A stretch of DNA of 64,000 bases from Mesorhizobium sp. NZP2077 (GCF_013170805.1 NZ_CP051293.1:1488001-1552000); one strand, 5' to 3'; shown: positions 33,075 to 42,009, counted from the stretch's first letter. The notes: a model not told the origin generated them from the sequence alone. Program-made: numbers and translations.

Positions 33075-35801
33075 ATGCCCGATATTGCAGACGTAGCCTG
33101 GTCCGAGCGCGACGACCGAAACAGTGAGCCTGTTCCTGCCGGTTGGCCGCAAGGCAGCATGCCCGCGTATGTAGACCAGACGGGCCGCATGATGATGGGC
33201 GCAACCAAGCGCTTCTGGAACAAGATCAACCCGGTCTATGCGACCACGGGATCTGGCGATAATTACGTTGTCCAGACCGAAGTCGGCGTTGACCAGATCA
33301 ATCTCTATGAACTCCTCACTGTTCGCATTGATCGTTCGAACGTCGGCACCACGCCTACTCTGCAATTCGGCAGCACCAATCCACGCACGATCGTCAAGGC
33401 TGGTGGGTCCGGCTATGTGCCACTCGCGGCTGGCGATCTGTTTGCCGGGAATGATCACTCCTTCTGGTACAACGGCGCGTTCTACATCCTATCTGACCCG
33501 GCAATCATCGTTGGTGGCACTGTACAGCCCTATTCGCCAAACCTGACGGCTTGGTCTGCCGTCAATCCGTCGAGCTATTCCACGACTGCCCAGATATCCG
33601 CCGCGTACCAGCCCCTCGACAGCGATCTCACCTCGTGGGCCAGCGTCACTCGGGCCACAGGTTTCGATACCTTCGCGGCGGCTCCGTCCTCGGCCAATTT
33701 CCTTTCGCTGCTGACGACGAAGACGGGCACGGGCAGCAGCGTCTTCAATACCAACGCGGTGATGTCGGGCACGTTTACGCTCGGCCAAGATCCAGTCGGG
33801 TCTCTTGAAGCCGCGACGAAACAATACGTTGATAACGTGGCCGCCGGACTTGATGTGAAGCCAAGCGCGCGTCTCGCGACCACGGCCAACATTACGCTTT
33901 CCGCGACGCAAACCATTGATGGCGTCAGTGCCATCGCCGGTGACCGGGTACTGGTCAAAACCCAGACCACTACATCGCAGAATGGCATTTACGTGGTGGC
34001 TGCTGGCACATGGACGCGCGCCAGCGACATGGATTCGTGGACTGAGGTTCCCGGCGCGAACGTGTGGGTCGAGGAAGGTACGTCAAACGCTGATACCGCT
34101 TGGGTCTGCACCTCGAATGCAGGCGGTACGATCGGTACTACTGCGATCACCTGGACCCAGTTTGGCGGCAGTGGAACATATCAGCCGGCCAGTGCCAATT
34201 TGACATCATGGGCCGCTATCACCCGCGCTGCGGCCGTCGACACGTTTGCGAATACCGGCGTGCTTCCTCTGGCCAACCTCGCACTTGGTACTAGCGGCTT
34301 TGCGCTTATGGGCAATGGCGCTTCAGCATCAAGCTATCAAGGCTTTATGCAGCCTGTCGGCTCCAGCCCGACCACAAGGACGTGGCAAAGCAAGACTTCC
34401 GACTTTGTATCAATTGTTGATTATGGCGCCATCGGTGATGGGAATATCTCGAATGCCTCGATCAACGCTACGGCACTCACCAACGCCCTGGCAACTGGCA
34501 AGCAAGTATGGATACCGTGGACCGCCGCCGGTTACCATTTTGGGACAAACCAGATCCCGGTGGGCACAGGACAGGTGATCTTGGGAGAGAGCCAAGTACT
34601 CCTCCTGTCGACTGCGACGACGTCACTTTTCCGGCTTACTGGCTTCGACCTCACCAGCGGCATCCACAACGTCAGCATCGATATGACCGGTTCCGGGGCA
34701 TCTTCTACGGCCATACGGTTCGGCACCAACTCTGGCACCCCTGTATATCGAGTCCGCTTCTCAAAGCTTCGCTTCGCCAACTGCGTGGAAGCGATCGGCG
34801 ACGAAGTGCACGCTACGAACTATGTCGTTGATGTCATCATCGATGATTGCATGGCGTGGAAGACGCGCGGGCGCCAGATGTATATTCGCCGGTCGCGGGG
34901 GTTCTTCCTGATCAGGTCGACTAATGTGGATTTTACGCAGGACAGCGCCCCTGTAGCTTGGGAAGGTATCCGCCTAGAGGACTTCGCGGGGCTGGAACTG
35001 GAGCGCGTCGATGTGGTGGGCTGGGGAACCGGCACCCGCGCCTATAACGGTTCTCTGTACGGCATTGTTATCAACAATGGCCAGGCGCTTTGGCTCACGC
35101 GGGTGTTCGTAGACAGTTATCTGGGCGTGGGCATTTTCATCAACGCCGCTTCCTATATGTTCTCGAACTACCTTGAGACATCGCTTTGCAACGGCTTGGG
35201 CATCCTATTGACGACTGTGTCAAAGGGGGTTTTTGCCAATACCCTCATAAACGGAAACACGGGCGTTACCGGCGCGGCGGCGGGCGCTCAGGGACTCTAT
35301 CTCGACACCTGCACAGACCTGACCTTTGGAACGACGCTGGCTTATAACATGACGGGATCTGTTATCGCCGCCGTGAATGCCAACAATCGGATCACCTTTA
35401 CTGGCACCGTGACGAATACGAACGGCTTCGGCCTGGCCATCCAAGGCACCTCCGCTAATGTGAAATTCCTTGGGGGCAGCATGAATGGCAACACGACCGC
35501 TGTTTCAAACACCGCCTCCGGTGCAGGCAACGTGATCAAGGATATCACTGGCTACAATCCAGTCGGCGCCGCCTCAGTCACCACCAGTGCCAGCCCGTAC
35601 ACCTACACTGCTGGGGCTTCTCCTGAGACGCTGTACTTCAGCGCTTCGACCGGTATTTCAGCGATTACGCAAAGTGGTGGCACGTCGATCTTGCCGGCGG
35701 CGTTGGCCGCGAATGTCCCCATGACAGTTGACCTCGATCCGGGGCAGGCGGTGGTGATTACCTACACCGGGACACTCGCAGCCAAGAAGATGGTGCACTA
35801 G
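33075..35801 (+). CDS. Tailspike/tail-fibre protein with beta-helix domain
   Basis: 908 residues. The N-terminal ~120 look like a virion-attachment domain (YVDQTGRMMMGATKRFWNKI). A repeated spacer follows (DSDLTSWASVTRATGFDTFA and NLTSWAAITRAAAVDTFANT), then from about residue 450 a pectate-lyase-like parallel beta-helix opened by FVSIVDYGAIGDGN, the usual entry motif of podophage tailspikes. Such proteins bind and often cleave surface polysaccharide. Neighbouring acyltransferases suggest the same polysaccharide is modified. Full length and intact. Confidence 0.85.
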   Translation: MPDIADVAWSERDDRNSEPVPAGWPQGSMPAYVDQTGRMMMGATKRFWNKINPVYATTGSGDNYVVQTEVGVDQINLYELLTVRIDRSNVGTTPTLQFGSTNPRTIVKAGGSGYVPLAAGDLFAGNDHSFWYNGAFYILSDPAIIVGGTVQPYSPNLTAWSAVNPSSYSTTAQISAAYQPLDSDLTSWASVTRATGFDTFAAAPSSANFLSLLTTKTGTGSSVFNTNAVMSGTFTLGQDPVGSLEAATKQYVDNVAAGLDVKPSARLATTANITLSATQTIDGVSAIAGDRVLVKTQTTTSQNGIYVVAAGTWTRASDMDSWTEVPGANVWVEEGTSNADTAWVCTSNAGGTIGTTAITWTQFGGSGTYQPASANLTSWAAITRAAAVDTFANTGVLPLANLALGTSGFALMGNGASASSYQGFMQPVGSSPTTRTWQSKTSDFVSIVDYGAIGDGNISNASINATALTNALATGKQVWIPWTAAGYHFGTNQIPVGTGQVILGESQVLLLSTATTSLFRLTGFDLTSGIHNVSIDMTGSGASSTAIRFGTNSGTPVYRVRFSKLRFANCVEAIGDEVHATNYVVDVIIDDCMAWKTRGRQMYIRRSRGFFLIRSTNVDFTQDSAPVAWEGIRLEDFAGLELERVDVVGWGTGTRAYNGSLYGIVINNGQALWLTRVFVDSYLGVGIFINAASYMFSNYLETSLCNGLGILLTTVSKGVFANTLINGNTGVTGAAAGAQGLYLDTCTDLTFGTTLAYNMTGSVIAAVNANNRITFTGTVTNTNGFGLAIQGTSANVKFLGGSMNGNTTAVSNTASGAGNVIKDITGYNPVGAASVTTSASPYTYTAGASPETLYFSASTGISAITQSGGTSILPAALAANVPMTVDLDPGQAVVITYTGTLAAKKMVH

Positions 35802-35808
35802 CAAATTG

Positions 35809-36519
35809 ATGACATCACATCAAAATGCGAATACGCCTCATGTTCTGAAAGCATCACTGATGGGTAAGGTTCATAATCTCAAAGTGACCACCAGCGTGGT
35901 GAAGGCCTACGAGCCGACACCCCGCGAAGAGGCAGCGCTGTCCTCCTTAAGACGGCGCAAAGAAGCCACCCGCAAGGCGCCTTACCTCAAAACCGAGGCT
36001 GTTGAGTGCGGAGATACTGTCCAGGCTCGTGTCCAGCCCGATCATGCAGACCGAGGCGTTGCCTATGATCTGATGATGGAGGCGTTCGCGGTAACTGAAT
36101 TCCCCTTACTTGAAGGGCTCCTGAAGGACCTTGCCGGGTTGGCGCAAACCGGCAGCGCCGTCGATGCGAACTCAATGAACTATGCCGTATCGATCGCCCG
36201 TGGAATCAACCCGCAAGACCCGACCGAAGCTCTGATCGCATCACAGATGGCGGCCATCCATATGTCCATGATGAGGTTTGCAAATCTCGTGGCGACCTTG
36301 CCCGCGAACAGCTCGAACAACAGTCACCTGGAGGCTTACGAGCGAAGCATGAATAGGCTCGCCAGGACATTTGCCGCCCAGGTAGAGGCGTTGAAGCGGT
36401 ATCGTAGCAAGGGCGAGCAGAGGGTTATCGTGAAGCACGTCACGGTGCAGGAAGGCGGCCAGGCCATCGTTGGTAACGTCGCCCACGGGGGTGGGGTGGG
36501 CCAAAAAAATGACCAGTAA
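35809..36519 (+). CDS. Hypothetical phage-type protein, 236 aa
   Basis: Unrecognised soluble helical protein starting a few bases after the tailspike stop. Blocks AYDLMMEAFAVTEFPLLEGL, ALIASQMAAIHMSMMRFANL and EQRVIVKHVTVQEGGQAIVG; the last is reminiscent of a beta-strand tail that ends in a Gly-rich segment. ATG 35809 is preferred over TTG 35806. Its 3' end overlaps the next gene by 11 bp, and the pair looks like a conserved unit. Confidence 0.65.
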   Translation: MTSHQNANTPHVLKASLMGKVHNLKVTTSVVKAYEPTPREEAALSSLRRRKEATRKAPYLKTEAVECGDTVQARVQPDHADRGVAYDLMMEAFAVTEFPLLEGLLKDLAGLAQTGSAVDANSMNYAVSIARGINPQDPTEALIASQMAAIHMSMMRFANLVATLPANSSNNSHLEAYERSMNRLARTFAAQVEALKRYRSKGEQRVIVKHVTVQEGGQAIVGNVAHGGGVGQKNDQ

Positions 36520-36781
36520 CCCCATGGACAAGGCACATGCGGCACCGAGGTGCCAGGCCCGCAGCAAACGAACTGGAGTTGGCTGCAAGGCGCCGGCAAA
36601 ACGCGGGCACAGGGTATGCCGGTTTCACGGGGCAGGCGGCGGAGCGCCAAGAGGACCAGCGCATGGGCTGTATAAGCACGGACGTTTCACATGCGAGGCT
36701 TTGGCTAACAGACGTATCATCGCCGCCCTGTTGGCTAGCGCAAACGAAACGATTCGTAACGTTACCGAGGCGCAGCCGTGA
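36509..36781 (+). CDS. Small Cys/His/Gly-rich protein (HGGxSTG-like)
   Basis: 90 residues with CQARSKRTGVGCKAPAKRGH, VCRFHGAGGGAPRGPAHGLY and KHG, the spaced Cys-Cys-Cys-His pattern and glycine motif of a small family frequent in proteobacterial phages and plasmids. Probably metal-binding; function unknown. It starts inside the previous gene, and its stop overlaps a short GTG frame. Confidence 0.65.
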   Translation: MTSNPMDKAHAAPRCQARSKRTGVGCKAPAKRGHRVCRFHGAGGGAPRGPAHGLYKHGRFTCEALANRRIIAALLASANETIRNVTEAQP

Positions 36782-36945
36782 TCATCGACACTAGTACCCT
36801 GCCAGTCAAGAAGACGGTGCACTACGCCGGCAAAGCCTTGAAATGGAAGTCCGCTTCTGGCACGGCACTATCATGGAAAATACAGGGGCGGACCGAGTTC
36901 AATTCGCGAACACTTTGCGCGGAATTGCATCCGTCTCCGTATTGA
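36778..36945 (+). CDS. Possible 55-aa ORF, weak support
   Basis: Starts with GTG overlapping the previous stop (GTGA) and reads MIIDTSTLPVKKTVHYAGKA before running into the acyltransferase gene in another frame. Coupling to the previous gene and a KKTVHY motif are the only support. It may be a remnant of a gene displaced by the acyltransferase insertion. Confidence 0.25.
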   Translation: MIIDTSTLPVKKTVHYAGKALKWKSASGTALSWKIQGRTEFNSRTLCAELHPSPY

Positions 36946-38024
36946 TCTCTCATTACACGGGAGCCTTCTGGTTAGATAATCGCGACAGCGTTGCCAACCT
37001 CATACATGCTCCGGCGCTGCCCTTGGATAAATTTGCCTTTCCGACGTATCTGAGCTGGCTTCATACGACTGTCCCGCAATTCAGTTGGGGGGCATTCGGA
37101 GTTGCTCTGTTCTTTCTGGTTAGCGGCTTTGTCATCCCGTTTTCGCTTCGAAACGCCACATGGCCGGCCTTTGTCGTTGGACGCTTCTTTCGCATCGTGC
37201 CGCTCTACATGGTTGGGTTCTCCGTCACTCTCGCTGCAATCTGGTTGGTAGGGCGCTATTTCGATGTGCCGTGGCCGTTCGGCCTTCGGGATGTCGCCAT
37301 TCACTACGTGCCTGGCTTGCGCGATCTTCTTTGGTTGCCGAGCATCGACGGCATTGTCTGGACGCTTGAAATCGAGGTGAAATTTTACGCGCTATGTGCC
37401 TTGGCGATCGTGCTGCTTCGGCGACGCTCGCCGTGGGTTTTTGTGGTTCCTGTTGTGGTGGCAGTGCTGGATCTTTGGGGCAGCAGGCATATGGCAGATT
37501 TGGCGCTTGGTCCGCCATCGATCTACCGGATGAGCCTGGCATTCTCGTATTCCGCGCCGTTTCTTATCTTCATGTTCATTGGGGTAGCCTTTTATTATCT
37601 GAGGGAGAAGGCGATCCATGGCGAGGCGGCAGTGCTGGGGGCTGCGGCTCTGTTCCTGCTCTTTGCCACCATTCTCGACGCTGGGTTCTTACCGATGCTC
37701 TGGAGTTATGGGTTCGCTGTCATCGTATTCGCGAGCGCTGCAACCTTTCCTCGAGTGTTTCGGTCTACGCGAATAGGCGACTTCTTCGCGGACATCAGCT
37801 ATCCGCTTTATGTCATCCATGGCGTTGCCGGATACGCCGCTCTGCGAGTGCTGCTAGATCTCGGTGCCAAGGCCTGGGTCAGCCTAGCCATCGTCACCGC
37901 AGGCGCTATCGCTTTGGCTTGGTTGCTGCACATCACGGTTGAGATACCCAGCCACAACCTGGGCAAGCGGCTGGCTTCTTCGTTGCGAACGAGGCACCCG
38001 CCAGAACCTGTCCCCGCTGAGTGA
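36843..38024 (+). CDS. Acyltransferase 3 family membrane protein
   Basis: 393 residues, about ten membrane helices. FANTLRGIASVSVLISHYTG carries the conserved Arg and His of the acyltransferase 3 family near the first helix; VWTLEIEVKFYALCALAIV and SYPLYVIHG are further family blocks. Members O-acetylate lipopolysaccharide or exopolysaccharide, and phage-borne ones change the host surface to block re-infection. The start could be 36843 or ATG 36873. A second member follows after 46 bp. Confidence 0.85.
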   Translation: MEVRFWHGTIMENTGADRVQFANTLRGIASVSVLISHYTGAFWLDNRDSVANLIHAPALPLDKFAFPTYLSWLHTTVPQFSWGAFGVALFFLVSGFVIPFSLRNATWPAFVVGRFFRIVPLYMVGFSVTLAAIWLVGRYFDVPWPFGLRDVAIHYVPGLRDLLWLPSIDGIVWTLEIEVKFYALCALAIVLLRRRSPWVFVVPVVVAVLDLWGSRHMADLALGPPSIYRMSLAFSYSAPFLIFMFIGVAFYYLREKAIHGEAAVLGAAALFLLFATILDAGFLPMLWSYGFAVIVFASAATFPRVFRSTRIGDFFADISYPLYVIHGVAGYAALRVLLDLGAKAWVSLAIVTAGAIALAWLLHITVEIPSHNLGKRLASSLRTRHPPEPVPAE

Positions 38025-38070
38025 CCAGTGCGGCCTAGACGCCAGAATTGATTCGCGATATTGCCAATAC

Positions 38071-39219
38071 ATGGGTGGGACTTCTTACAGGAACGGTACG
38101 CTGGACGGTCTTCGCGGCATAGCTGCCGTGTCGGTCATCTTCTACCACTCCATTTTGCTTGATCCTCGACTGGCGAGTGTCCTAAACCCTGCGCAGAATT
38201 TAGAACCAGTTGATATCCCTGCGAAACTTGCCCTTTCCATCTTCAGCGGCGCCAACGCAGTTCTTATTTTCTTCGTCCTCAGCGGGTTGGTATTGCGCGT
38301 ATCGGCGGATCGGCTTCACGACGGCATCTGGATGGACTCGGCCAACTTCGCCATCAAGAGACTTTGTCGGTTATATCCGGCCATCTTCTTCGCCTTGGCA
38401 TTTTGTTTTCTCACGTCCTGGGTAGCTATTAGCCTAGGCAGCACGTTGCCACATTTCATCAACGCTACCGATTTGTCTAAGCTGACGAGCAATGCGATCT
38501 TCCTGGATGCCAAGGTCAATGGCGCAACCTGGACGTTGCAAACTGAGGTCGTTGCAATTCCCTTCCTGTTCGCCGCTTTCATGGTGAGCAGGAAACTGGG
38601 GCTCGCGGGCTCGCTCCTGTGTCTCTGCTATGGGCTCTATGCTCTGTGGCATCCGTCACTGGTGTTCAACCTGACACCCCTAAGGGGACCTTTCGTAGCG
38701 TTTATGGCCGGTGTTGTGATTGCTGACCCAAGGCTTTCTCGGCCTTTCTTCTTAGTCGGCGGCGCCTGGCTGTCGGCGACGGTCCTTGCGCTTGTTGCGT
38801 TGAAGATGTTTATCCCGCCGGCACCGCTCGAAGGCTACGTGCTGAATGTCCTCCTCTGCACGGTTCTGGTTGGCGGATGCTATCGATCCGCCGGCACGAC
38901 AGGGATCGTGGGGATGCTGAATACCGCGCCAGCGCTATATCTGGGCAAGATCAGCTACAGCCTCTACCTGCTGAACGTTCCCATAATATGGGTGTTCATC
39001 GGATTGCGGCCTGCCTTGGGCCTGATGAGCATCGGCCCTTTATGGGGAGGGATCGCCGTAGGCATTCTCGTGACGCTTTGCACGATACCGGTGGCCCACT
39101 TCTCTGAAGCTGTGATCGAGCAGGGCAGCATCTGGATTGGACGGCAGCTTTCGATCAAGCCAAGACGTAGGATTGAGCCGGCACCCGCCGAAATGACATT
39201 GGCGGCTGCTCCTGCCTAA
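38071..39219 (+). CDS. Acyltransferase 3 family membrane protein
   Basis: 382 residues, about ten membrane helices, with GTLDGLRGIAAVSVIFYHSI holding the family Arg and His, TWTLQTEVVAIPFLFAAFMV and LGKISYSLYLLNVPIIWVFI. Not closely alike in sequence to the preceding gene, so this is a pair of distinct enzymes rather than a recent duplicate. ATG 38071 places the family domain at the N-terminus; the upstream frame has no start with a ribosome site. Likely modifies the same surface polysaccharide, possibly at another position. Confidence 0.85.
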   Translation: MGGTSYRNGTLDGLRGIAAVSVIFYHSILLDPRLASVLNPAQNLEPVDIPAKLALSIFSGANAVLIFFVLSGLVLRVSADRLHDGIWMDSANFAIKRLCRLYPAIFFALAFCFLTSWVAISLGSTLPHFINATDLSKLTSNAIFLDAKVNGATWTLQTEVVAIPFLFAAFMVSRKLGLAGSLLCLCYGLYALWHPSLVFNLTPLRGPFVAFMAGVVIADPRLSRPFFLVGGAWLSATVLALVALKMFIPPAPLEGYVLNVLLCTVLVGGCYRSAGTTGIVGMLNTAPALYLGKISYSLYLLNVPIIWVFIGLRPALGLMSIGPLWGGIAVGILVTLCTIPVAHFSEAVIEQGSIWIGRQLSIKPRRRIEPAPAEMTLAAAPA

Positions 39220-39754
39220 GTCTCATGCCGGGAACTATATTCGTCATTCGTCATCTCACGATATCCTGCTCAAGATTCCTGCGCAGCCGCCAAATCTGCG
39301 GGAGCCGAAGCCAAAAGAGCGGCTAACATGATCGTGCGAAAGCGACACTCCCCTTGTCAATCGACCGACACGGCGCCCCAGCGATTATCGCCGCTGCATC
39401 TGCAATGCCGTTGGCGACCACGGTCCTTTCGACGCAGCTCCTAGCCATTCGAGCACGTCAGTGTGACTTGCTTCATCCCTCCCCAAGGCGCGGACACAAT
39501 CGCGTACGAGACGACAATGTGCAAGGCACCTCACAGGCTTTCACTGATGGGTCACTTGAGGCGCAGTATTGGTCGTATCGCGCGCAAAGCTTACCCCCCG
39601 CAAGCATTTCGGGCCATCGGTGGAAAAGCAGGAAGGCCTGTCGCGGTCCATGGCTTCGCAATGCATGGCGCTGGTCACAGGGAAGCGCCAGGACGCGCGT
39701 CAGGCTTCGGCGGCGTAGGACAGCGGCCAAGGGTGAAAGCGCGCTGGCAACGTC
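39220..39754. other. Stretch without a convincing gene
   Basis: Overlapping plus-strand frames from 39354 and 39463 are Arg/Ser/Pro-rich and lack ribosome sites. I see no RNA gene, clear terminator or repeat. It may be degraded sequence behind the acyltransferase cassette. Confidence 0.4.
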
Positions 39755-40045
39755 TTACCAGCTCCGTTCGTCCTGTGCCTTATGGTCGATGGCTCGCTGC
39801 ATAGCTTCCTCCCGCCCGCATGAATACTTCTGTGAATAATGGGCAATCAGAGACTCGCGTCGATCTTCCGACGTGATCGCGAACACGGTTCGAAAACGCT
39901 TGTTTGTTGAGGGAGCCTTATTGACGCGGCCTGATTTGAAGACCGCCACGATAAAGCTTGCTACCGATGCCGCTGCGAGTGCCGCAATAAGAATGGTCAT
40001 GGCAATGATCAGATTCCGTGCAAACGCACCCCTCAATGCGATCAT
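39755..40045 (-). CDS. Small membrane-anchored hypothetical protein
   Basis: 96 residues: one N-terminal membrane helix (LIIAMTILIAALAAASVASF), then a basic, helical domain (SEDRRESLIAHYSQKYSCGR, EEAMQRAIDHKAQDE). The true start may be ATG 40000, just before the helix. Coding-like composition and a clean membrane-plus-soluble plan make it credible; the family is not recognised. The 388 bp from here to the next gene at 40434 show no convincing feature. Confidence 0.5.
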   Translation of the reverse strand: MIALRGAFARNLIIAMTILIAALAAASVASFIVAVFKSGRVNKAPSTNKRFRTVFAITSEDRRESLIAHYSQKYSCGREEAMQRAIDHKAQDERSW

Positions 40046-40433
40046 TAGCTGACACTAACATGCAGGAACCAACTAAGGTGTTAATGCGCAAGAGACGTTC
40101 CGGCAATGCGACGGCTGGGTATCGCATGCCTTGCGTCTTTGTGCCCAGCCACCTTGGGCACTCAGTCTCATTTAAGGGGCTGCTAATGTCCGATAGAATG
40201 CCTTCAGAACGGGTTTTGCTAGTTCCCGTGTGGCCGGTGCAGTTGGTTGGGGTACTGCGCCGGCCTATTCGGAAGCGACTGGGTAGCGGTCTTGATTTGT
40301 TCCGGCCCCTGCAACTAGCCGCAATCGCGCAGTAGCGGAATGGGGCAATAAGCCTCCTAGTTTTCACTTTCCGTTCTCGGCGCAACCAATTCCTGCCAGC
40401 TGACGTTGGGTCACTCGGAAGGGAACATCCAAA

Positions 40434-40610
40434 ATGATTCAAATCGTAACGCCGCCGCCGAGCGGGGTTCCATGGCTTCCTGTAGTGCAACGCCTCGTGG
40501 CCGAAACTGGCATTACAGAAGCACAAGCTATGGAGCTTATCGCCTTTTTAGGGCTCAACTGGTCATCCCTTGTGCGAGAGGCGCGACTGTTGAGCCCGGG
40601 GCAGCATTAG
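40434..40610 (+). CDS. Small protein, 58 aa
   Basis: Reads MIQIVTPPPSGVPWLPVVQR, then LVAETGITEAQAMELIAFLG, then LNWSSLVREARLL. The tail resembles a compact helical, possibly DNA-binding, unit that I believe recurs in rhizobial mobile elements. An AAGGGAAC sequence precedes the ATG. Unknown function. Confidence 0.6.
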   Translation: MIQIVTPPPSGVPWLPVVQRLVAETGITEAQAMELIAFLGLNWSSLVREARLLSPGQH

Positions 40611-40715
40611 AGCACCGCACGTAGCCCTAAGGCACCCGTTCTCCGCGCGGGCATTGGAACCGAATCGGGGTTCGCAGCTTCTTAGCGCTCCCGAAGCATG
40701 CATAAGGCGCGCCTA

Positions 40716-40829
40716 ATGTTCAGAGATAAGGAAACCCAGATTTTAGAGGCGGCGCTGTTCGTCGCGATCCCGGTTTCCATCCTGATCGCGGTGGTGATGG
40801 TCAGCGTAACGTTCGGGTGGTTTGGATGA
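40716..40829 (+). CDS. Single-helix membrane peptide, 37 aa
   Basis: MFRDKETQILEAALFVAIPV is followed by a strongly hydrophobic stretch (SILIAVVMVSVTFGWFG). Its stop overlaps the ATG of the DUF768 gene (ATGA), which supports real translation. Small inner-membrane peptide of unknown role. Confidence 0.5.
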   Translation: MFRDKETQILEAALFVAIPVSILIAVVMVSVTFGWFG

Positions 40830-41047
40830 GCAAGCGCGGCACAGATTTCTTGTACAAATGGATTTCGGCCAATGCTCCCGAGACTGTCGGCGCCGACGTG
40901 CTATCGGTTGCCGAATTGACGCAGAAGTTATTCGCCGATGCCAAGGCAATAGGCATCAGCAGCACCGAGATCGAGGAAGACACTGGCAGTGTTTATGAAA
41001 CGATCCTAGACGCGATTGTGCATTACGAGCCGGGCTTGCCCGAATAG
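40826..41047 (+). CDS. DUF768 family protein, copy 1
   Basis: 73 residues beginning MSKRGTDFLYKWISANAPET, with SVAELTQKLFADAKAIGISS and EIEEDTGSVYETILDAIVHY. This is the DUF768 family, expanded in Mesorhizobium and of unknown function. Acidic and helical. A near-identical copy lies on the other strand at 51680-51901. Translationally coupled to the preceding membrane peptide. Confidence 0.85.
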   Translation: MSKRGTDFLYKWISANAPETVGADVLSVAELTQKLFADAKAIGISSTEIEEDTGSVYETILDAIVHYEPGLPE

Positions 41048-41117
41048 CCCTTGCCACCGAGATACATACGAGGAATAAATTCCTTCATTGCGGCGAACCC
41101 TTCACCGGAGAATCGCC

Positions 41118-41402
41118 ATGTCTCTCAAGACCCTCGCCGACACCCTTGCCGAGCGCCAAACCGTCTACGTTAATTGCGGGCACCCGATGTGCTGCAAGTC
41201 GACCAAGCTTGACGTCCAGGCGCTGATAGACCGCCTCGGGCCTGACCACGGCTCGATGCACCAGGATCTTGTCGGACTGTTCGTCTGCTCGCACTGCAAA
41301 GCAGCCGGCCGTGAGCGGCGCCCGGTGTTCTTCACCTTCATTCCCGACTACGACGGCCAAAATCGGGAGCGGAATCGCGACTGGAAGCCTACCTTTGGCT
41401 GA
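41118..41402 (+). CDS. Small zinc-ribbon-like protein, 94 aa
   Basis: MSLKTLADTLAERQTVYVNC is followed by GHPMCCKSTKLDVQALIDRL and CSHCKAAGRERRPVFFTF. Cys pairs in CGHPMCC and CSHCK suggest metal binding. Unrecognised; common style of small rhizobial phage or integrative-element proteins. ATG 41118 starts the conserved-looking part. Confidence 0.6.
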   Translation: MSLKTLADTLAERQTVYVNCGHPMCCKSTKLDVQALIDRLGPDHGSMHQDLVGLFVCSHCKAAGRERRPVFFTFIPDYDGQNRERNRDWKPTFG

Positions 41403-41407
41403 GTTGC

Positions 41408-41432
41408 GGAACATTAGCTGTTTCGAATAGTT
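41408..41432 (+). promoter_or_regulatory. GGAAC-N18-TT promoter-like site
   Basis: GGAAC at 41408-41412, 18 bp, then TT at 41431-41432, the spacing described for the rhizobial general-stress sigma factor RpoE2/EcfG. The same GGAACATTAG start recurs before the duplicated gene fragment at 49531-49623. A hairpin (GCCCGCG at 41492 with CGTGGGC ending at 41525, then TTTT) lies between the site and the gene and may act as an attenuator. Confidence 0.4.
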
Positions 41433-41547
41433 GAAGCTGCTCGGATGCCGCTGCTTGGCATTCGAGCAAGCTGGTGCGGTAGCATCAGTTGGCCCGCGTC
41501 ATTGGCCCTCACCAGTGGCGTGGGCTTTTCTTAGACTAGGGGAACGG

Positions 41548-41721
41548 ATGACCGACAAGCCGGCCACAACCTACATCGTCAGCGTGTTCGAAAAGCCGAA
41601 CTGGCGCACGATAGTGACCACGAAAGACAAGGCCGAAGCAGCGGCGGCTAAGCAGGCAATGCTCCAGGATGGCGTGAAGGCCCGTGTCGAGCAGATCACT
41701 CCGAAGCCGAAGAAGCGGTAA
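41548..41721 (+). CDS. Small basic protein, 57 aa
   Basis: MTDKPATTYIVSVFEKPNWR, a Lys/Ala-rich helix (TKDKAEAAAAKQAMLQDGVK) and a basic tail (ITPKPKKR). AGGGGAACGG serves as ribosome site. The first 15 codons recur on the minus strand at 49579-49623. Preceded by a 140-nt leader with a promoter-like site and a hairpin. Function unknown. Confidence 0.6.
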   Translation: MTDKPATTYIVSVFEKPNWRTIVTTKDKAEAAAAKQAMLQDGVKARVEQITPKPKKR

Positions 41722-41851
41722 AAGCTCGGCGCAGTCGGCGACATAATCTGTGATAGATTGGCGAGCTTTGAAGGTCTCGGGCTGCGTGCGTGAGCAGCAG
41801 GACGACAAACAGAACCACCACTGCAGATGCGAACCCGGTAACGAGAGCCAT
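41696..41851 (-). CDS. Possible small membrane protein, 51 aa
   Basis: MALVTGFASAVVVLFVVLLL gives one membrane helix; the remainder is basic (SPIYHRLCRRLRRAF). It overlaps the 3' end of the preceding plus-strand gene by 26 bp. Supported only by the clean membrane helix. Confidence 0.35.
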   Translation of the reverse strand: MALVTGFASAVVVLFVVLLLTHAARDLQSSPIYHRLCRRLRRAFTASSASE

Positions 41852-41964
41852 GTGCGCAAACGTCGCTGACGTCTGGATGTTCCTTGAAAATGGCCGGCGC
41901 CGAGTTGGGATCTGGGTGGCTTTGGGGATGACGCCGGCCATGCATCAGGGCGGCGGGACGACTG

Positions 41965-42009
41965 GGGACTTCAGTCTTAGTTGAGCAAGCGCTAATATGC
42001 CTATAGCTT
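41965..42009 (+). promoter_or_regulatory. Promoter-like box, copy 1, before the methyltransferase
   Basis: A 45-bp block repeated in inverse orientation at 50216-50260 with 41 of 45 bases identical. It contains TTGAGC, 15 bp, TATAGC. A perfect 12-bp hairpin follows (AAATGGCCCGGC 42051-42062 with GCCGGGCCATTT 42092-42103) before the ribosome site of the methyltransferase gene. Confidence 0.5.

Noticed and set aside
39354..39839. Possible genes of 161 and 113 codons after the acyltransferases
   Set aside because: No ribosome sites, Arg/Ser-rich composition, and two overlapping frames look equally good, so neither is credible.
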